Under the pieces are notes generated by a model. That model did not search any database, had not been told where the DNA came from, and worked only from the letters and a program-made list of their open reading frames with translations. A DNA stretch of 35,818 nucleotides from positions 1 through 35,818 of the forward strand of contig CAXKVV010000157.1 of the NCBI GenBank assembly GCA_964058805.1, given 5' to 3'. Of the stretch, positions 30,583 through 35,818 are shown piece after piece. The position numbers were made by a program, and so were the translations under genes. Every line of letters starts with the position of its first letter. The first letter of the stretch is position 1. This stretch comes from Schoenoplectus triqueter (taxonomy: Eukaryota; Streptophyta; Magnoliopsida; Poales; Cyperaceae).

Positions 30583-32886
30583 ATGTTTACCCTCTCTAAA
30601 CCGTTTCCAAACCCCCACTTTCGCACCTACGAACCCAAAACCAGACCTATTACCCCTGTACGAATCTCCAATTCCATTCCAGACCCAAAAACAAGAACCA
30701 CTCACAAATTCTTTAGTGCCAAAAATACAAGCCAGCCAAGTCACCCAATCTATGTCCCCAAACCAGCAAAAGAGAATCGTCTGATACCGACGCTGGGAAT
30801 GTGGACCCTCTGTGGGCTCGGGTACTGGGTGCAGGGCTTCCGATGCTTTCCGTGGCTCGGGTTGAACTTCCACCTGGCGCAGGGCATCGGGCTGAGTCCT
30901 GGTACACTCCAGCTGGTACAGAACATGAGCAATTTGCCGATGGTTGCTAAGCCACTCTTTGGTGTCATCTCGGATGCGGTATATATCGGTCGAGCTCACC
31001 GGCTTCCTTACATCTCTATTGGAGGTTAATTCTTTCTGTTAATTTCCCATTTTTACAATTTATTTTTGGTATTTTTTTATTCCTTTTCATCTGGTATGTC
31101 TAAGTTATGCCTGTCGCAAAAAAAAAATCAGTCTTGGTACAACAGTGTTTACAGCTTCCTTTAATTTGGAAACATTTACGGTGCATTGGTCCTTCTAGAA
31201 TATGTCAATTTAATTATGTCTCATATTATAAAACGTATTTCCTTTGTGGTCCGTGCGGTGAAGAGGCCTGAGAGGTGTGCTTTTATATGACTCTTCACAT
31301 GCAGTGAAGATAATAGTGTAGAATCTATATGTGAATTGTCAATTCAATTTTCCTGATTTCATCTAATTCATACCAGATATATCAGGTATGTGGGGCTTCC
31401 TTTTTCAAGGTCTTGAAAGCAGCAGGTTTGGATTTCAAAAATATGGGTTTTAAACTAAGCCTCCTTATAGTTTTAATTTTAGATATTCGTTTCATACTAC
31501 AAGTTGCCACAATATCTCCTTGCACCCATTTCGAAGCAATATGTCCATAAAATTTGATAATTCTGTGAGTCCATTAATTCAGAAAAGATCAGGAGTTGAT
31601 ATAATGTGCAGATTAAGTTGATTATGATACAATTAGAAAAATTATGTTGCTTGTGAATTAGAACAAAATAACAGATGGAATCATCATTTGAACGGCCGAA
31701 ATTAAGTTGTGGCACGGTATCCTCTGATTCTCACTAGTCTCAATTCAAGTACAAAGGTTTTCATAAAATTTCAAGATAAAATTTAACCCCACCCCCTTGC
31801 TATTCCAGATAGAGCAACTTTGCTAACTTTTTTATATATGCAGTTGGTCTCCAGCTCGTTTCTTGGGCTGCACTTGCCTTCATGCCTGCATCAGCCAACA
31901 CATTTCCGACTCAGATGGCATGCATATTATTAAGCAATGTCGGTGCCTCAGTTACAGAAGTAGCAACTGATGCCCTTGTCACAGAATTCAGCCGAACTAC
32001 CGAAACTGGTCAACTACAGTCGTATGCCTTTATTGCTCTATCGGCTGGCTCATTACTAGGCAACTTATCAGGCGGATATGTCCTGTTATACACCCGTGAC
32101 CCAAAACTCCTGTTTCTGACCTTCTCTATCTTTCTTGCACAACAGCTCTCTCTTTCACTGAGCTCTAAAGAGAGAACATTAGTTAAAAAACCTCTTGGCA
32201 AAATACCTCTTCGGGACAATTTGCGAAGCCAGATTTACAACTTTCTACAAGCACTGGGTGAAGAGAAAATACTCTACCCTCTTTGTTGGATAATTGGTTC
32301 AGTTGCATTTGTCCCGCTTCTGTCTGGATCAATGTTCTGTTATCAGACCCAAATATTAAACCTCGATCCTTCAATTATTGGTTTATCTAAAGTTATAGGC
32401 CAATTATTTGTGATATCTGCTACCTTGCTGTACAACCTGAAACAAGTCTCGTTAAGGAGGCTGGTAACTGGACTTCAAGTAATGTATGCATTTGCTCTTC
32501 TATCAGACCTGTTAGTACTGAAACAAATCAACATCTCCCTTGGTATTTCAAACAAAATCTATGTTCTAAGCTTGTCTGCACTGGCTGAGGCAATAGCGCA
32601 GTTCAAGATTCTACCTTTCACTGTCCTCTTTGTAAGTCTATGCCCGAGAGGTTGCGAAGGTTCATTACTTGCTTTTTTTGCTTCGTGTCTGTGTTTAGCT
32701 TCAATAGTGAGTGGTTTTCTTGGGGTAGGATTGTCTTCACTAATAGGTGTATCATCTGTCAATTACTCGAACTTGCCTCTCGGGATTTTAGTACAATTTT
32801 TTGCTGCATTGGTTCCTTTGGGTTGGATTTCTGCTCTGCCATGCAATTGGAACTCTGATGATAAAATGGTAAAAAAGAAATGCTGA
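30583..32886 (+). CDS. Folate-biopterin transporter family protein (BT1/FBT), probably plastid
   Basis: Two exons (30583-31024 and 31844-32886) join through an 819-base GT-AG intron to give 494 residues. Residues 1-65 are hydrophilic, rich in S, T, P, K and R and almost free of acidic residues, as in a chloroplast transit peptide. The family signatures follow: GYWVQGFRCFPWLGLNFHLA (80-99), LSPGTLQLVQNMSNLPMVAK (104-123) and PLFGVISDAVYIGRAHRLPY (124-143). Then come repeated hydrophobic segments typical of a 12-helix major-facilitator carrier and the TEVATDALVTEF loop. It ends in NSDDKMVKKKC. Relatives in cyanobacteria and plants move folates or pterins. Several plant members, including the long plastid-type ones this resembles, have no proven substrate, so transport of folate is inference. 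The start was set at the first ATG; an in-frame open stretch upstream to about 30421 has no ATG. Confidence 0.93.
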
Positions 32887-34131
32887 AAGGATTCAGAAAA
32901 AAAAAATGAAAAGAAAGTTAAAAGGGAACAGAGAACTTGAGGGCTCGTAAGTTTTTTGTACAAATTCCGATCTTAATGCCTCCTATATTATTTAGTTGAA
33001 TTGTTAAAGGATATTTTTCTTATGGTAGCTTAATTTGTAAATTGCTTATCTTTGAAACCTGGCTAACATTTGCATTTTCTTTATACCATTAATTTTGTTA
33101 TATAATCCCTTCCTCAGCTGGTCATTTTTTTTTGTTCTTTTGAGATGTTGAAGCTTTTTTACGGTCTCATAATAGTTGCCCAATGGGCCAATGCTGATGG
33201 GGCTATTTGAACTATCTTTTATGGGCTTTGTGGTAACAAAATTGTTTCAGTTTAATTGAGGCCCAATCGAAGCGGACAATAAACGAAGTTCAAAAGCAAC
33301 TCGCCAGTTCCAAAAATTAAATGCAAACATTTTGCATTTGATTGCCTCGGAAGAAAGTGAGAACCGAAGAAAATTTCAATAACTTGGTGTTCTTGCTTCA
33401 ATTTTCTTAAATCTGACATTTTTGAACTCATTCCTGTTCCAAGGAGGAAAATCGCCCATGATTACGCTACAAAACTCATGAAATGGTTGTTGTGCATGCA
33501 CCAAATAGGGAATACGTTCTTTCATGCTACCAAACATTTTTTTTGGAGATCAATTTTAAATGTCTATAAAAGATCACTCATATGAGTTTCGAATCTGGGA
33601 CTTCACACTTGAAAAACATTGTCTGTGTCATCAAACCGAAGGTTGGTTCTCACTACTAAACAAATTCTTGATAAACACCATGCTGGTTATGTCACATTTA
33701 GAAAAATGGGCACGGTCATACTACAATAAAATTTTGTACAATTCACAGTGGTTGCAATTGAAAATTTTTCGATGTATTGTCAAGTCATACATAAATTATA
33801 TGAAATTTGAAATATAATTAATATATAAGTTTAACAATACGTCTATCAATATACTTTTATTTTAAGATTTTTTTATTTTTTTTAATTTTGTATGATATTT
33901 TATTATAAAGATTATTAGAACTATGATTTTAATAATGTATACACTATGTCACTATCATCCTTTGCAAGGTTGAAACTTGGCTGAATTTGTTTGTACAGCC
34001 CTCAACTCGACTTTACCGAATATTCGGTATTCAAAATATCATGAAAATTAAGAAATAATAAATTTTAATGAAAATTTCCTTTTTGATCAATTGATTAGAA
34101 ATTTACAATGGTTTATGTTTAGTCAGGGCCT
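32887..34131. other. Spacer after the transporter gene
   Basis: The first few hundred bases should be the 3' untranslated region. An open frame at 33560-33817 has no recognisable product. The segment GAGTTTCGAATCTGGGA near 33584 looks like common repeat-derived DNA rather than a tRNA arm. Confidence 0.45.
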
Positions 34132-34296
34132 CAGGGGCGGCGGATCCATCCTTGCCCAGGCGTCAGTTGTCCCTCCCCCAATAATTTTTTAAAATAAAAA
34201 TTAGAAAAATATGTTTATAATGAAAAAAAACAAATTTTGACCCCGCCAAAACATTAATTTTTGATCCCCTACGTCAAAATTCTGGCTCCGCCCTTG
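34132..34296. mobile_element. Small inverted-end repeat (CAGGGGCGGANCC type), 165 bp
   Basis: The left end CAGGGGCGGCGGATCC and the complement of the right end (CAAGGGCGGAGCCAGA) match over most positions. The interior holds ACGTCAAAATTCTGG and GATCCCCTACG, phrases common in short interspersed plant repeats of this type. No clean target duplication was seen. Confidence 0.45.
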
Positions 34297-34980
34297 TATT
34301 TAGTGACTTTTGACTTTTGATTGAATTAAAACTACAGACAAATTTTGTAAAATGTTATTATATACAACTGTTTGTAAGATAAAAAATATATTCTTTTATC
34401 ATTTTAATAAATACGGAGGTCATTTTTTTAATTCTAAATTTCAACAAGAAATTATGTTTTTAATATGTGATCTCCGAGACAGAACATGCTACCTTAGCTT
34501 CTAGACTAAACTTTAGTTCTCAAATCAACAGCACAATATCTATTAGCTTCTTTCAACTTCGAATAATTCCGAATCTTTGCTCCGTAGAGATGCCCAGTTC
34601 CAAATTTATTTTATGATTGCTTTGAGAAAATAATAAGAAAAACGTACTCACAATCAAAATTTATTGCAAATTACAAATACAAGTCTCACCTTTATATAGC
34701 AATATTTTTTTTCTTATCCGAAAAAAAATGTATAGCCCCTTTATTCAATTAATGTTTTAATATTTCTTTTGGAGAAGTGAGAAGATTTTTTTTAAAAAGC
34801 GTTATACATAGTATTTTACAAAAGTAAGGGAAGTTAACGGAGATTATTCTAAAGCTATTCTATAGACTAAGTTAGATAATGCACCCAACTTTTATAGTAA
34901 TGATAATAAGTGCATCTGATTTCTGATGATCTAAATTTAATGATTCCGTCCGGCTACAATTAAAAACTAGCAAAGATCAG
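34297..34980. other. Gene-free spacer upstream of psaE
   Basis: AT-rich DNA with no supported gene or recognised repeat. Its right part is the distal psaE promoter. Confidence 0.45.
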
Positions 34981-35003
34981 CTTATCCACATCAAAAGGAT
35001 AAG
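34981..35003 (+). promoter_or_regulatory. Inverted pair of I-box motifs in the psaE promoter
   Basis: CTTATCC (34981-34987) and GGATAAG (34997-35003) are exact complements nine bases apart, about 210 bases before the psaE ATG. GGATAAG is the I-box, a known light-response element of photosynthesis gene promoters. The nearer promoter has a pyrimidine-rich CTATCCTTCACG near 35100 and no good TATA box. TATA-less promoters are known for some photosystem I genes. Confidence 0.6.
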
Positions 35004-35209
35004 GAGCCACATGGCAACAATGTACTGGTGGGAATCACTTCCAAGGCCCTTACTCTGGCTGGGGATTTCGCATCAAATTTGAGGCCACCACACGCCGTAC
35101 TATCCTTCACGCTAAATCCAAACGAGAGACAAAGAGAGGATTCATAACTAAATTTTTAGGCACCTGGGGGACGAGAGCAGTGCAGTGTGTATTCCAATAA
35201 CCGAGCTGC

Positions 35210-35464
35210 ATGGCAATCACCAACATGACCTCAGCTGCAACCAGATTCGTGCTAACGCCATGCGTGGCCGGTACCAACACATCTTCCCCGCGCGTAAATT
35301 TTGTCAGCTTTCAGAGAGTACAAAACAATAGGAGAGTCGTGGTCCGGGCAGAGGAGGGTGCTGCACCGACACCAGCACCACCAGCAGCAGAAGGCGAGGC
35401 CAAACCGGCTACAGCCACAAAGCCACCTCCACCACCACCTATCGGACCCAAGAGAGGAACTAAG
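35210..35464 (+). CDS. PSAE: Photosystem I reaction centre subunit IV (PsaE), exon 1, partial
   Basis: The first exon encodes 85 residues. A transit peptide of about 46 residues (MAITNMTSAATRFVLTPC onward, ending RRVVVR) would be cut before AEEGAAP. An Ala/Pro/Glu linker follows (about 47-70), then KPPPPPPIGPKRGTK, the typical PsaE N-terminal extension before its SH3-like barrel. PsaE sits on the stromal side of photosystem I and helps dock ferredoxin and support cyclic electron flow. In the family GPKRGxK is followed directly by VKILR, which is not here, so an intron starts after AAG at 35464. The next bases are GCTAGT, a GC-type donor rather than GT. The remaining exon or exons lie beyond the window. 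Confidence 0.92.
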
Positions 35465-35818
35465 GCTAGTACTCACATAGTTTATTCTTTTATTTTTTTT
35501 GTTTAAATAAATTACTACTAATTCGCACCTCGTTACAAACATTATGTTCAATAGTGGGAGTGTAAATGGTTTTTCAATTGGATATATTCTGGTAAAAAAA
35601 TGTTTATAAGATATCAAATATCAATTGAACATGATTGATTGTTTTTTCAACAACTTCTAACTATTAACCAGTATTTAATAACAATATTATTGGGCAATTG
35701 CCATTCTGATAAGGTGATAATCAAGAGTTCTGGGTATTCAATGTAATATTATTACCGATGTCAGAGCTCAATTTAAGCATTTTTCTAGTTTAAAATTTTT
35801 AGTCTGGTAGATAACATC
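35465..35818 (+). other. psaE intron 1, start (runs off the window)
   Basis: After the exon the sequence becomes T- and A-rich with stop codons in all forward frames. No segment encodes the conserved VKILRRESYWF-like second part of PsaE. It is therefore read as intron that continues past the end of the window. Confidence 0.7.

Noticed and set aside
33560..33817. Open frame of 85 codons and a TTCGAATC string suggesting a tRNA T-arm
   Set aside because: No acceptor stem, D-arm or anticodon arm could be placed around the string, and the frame has no recognisable product.
35465..35506. Continuation of the psaE frame through ASTHIVYSFIFFV
   Set aside because: These residues do not match PsaE, where VKILR follows the lysine. 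The sequence is intronic.

Overview
The window looks like nuclear DNA of a flowering plant. The genes have small exons with GT-AG introns (one likely GC-AG), the intergenic DNA is very AT-rich, and the products are plant-specific: eIF(iso)4E, a MYB-CC (PHR1-like) factor, a folate-biopterin-transporter-family carrier, and the nuclear-encoded photosystem I subunit PsaE. I cannot name the species from sequence alone. No LTR retrotransposon, transposase gene, rRNA, tRNA or CRISPR array was recognised.

Layout. A secreted glycine-rich protein lies on the minus strand at 639-1808. From about 1.9 to 12.2 kb there is no gene. This stretch holds a small hAT-like element (4043-4458), a chain of foldback (long inverted-repeat) elements (about 7.87-10.57 kb), and a 1.27-kb MULE-like element with a 10-bp target duplication (10903-12169). 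That last element carries a foldback element inside it. On the minus strand follow eIF(iso)4E (five exons, 16100-12402) and a MYB-CC transcription factor (seven coding exons, 19583-16726). The MYB-CC gene probably also has a 5' leader exon near 20.7-20.9 kb and a palindrome-rich upstream region at 21.05-21.43 kb. A second, denser chain of eight foldback elements occupies 22.24-25.50 kb. A further copy splits a degenerate minisatellite at 27.48-28.39 kb. The folate-biopterin transporter family gene lies on the plus strand at 30583-32886 (two exons). The window ends in the first exon of psaE (35210-35464), with paired I-box motifs upstream.

The genes do not form an operon or an obvious pathway. 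They are independent units: a cell-wall protein, a cap-binding protein, a transcription factor of the phosphate-response type, and two products with likely plastid targeting. The most distinctive content is the foldback-element superfamily. Several families carry just inside each end a 16-base palindrome of the form GTGCTnnGCnnAGCAC. Its inner bases differ between families but stay self-complementary. The elements sit end to end, separated by TA, CT or GA dinucleotide runs. Exon boundaries were placed by hand from splice sites, reading-frame continuity and family conservation, without transcripts.
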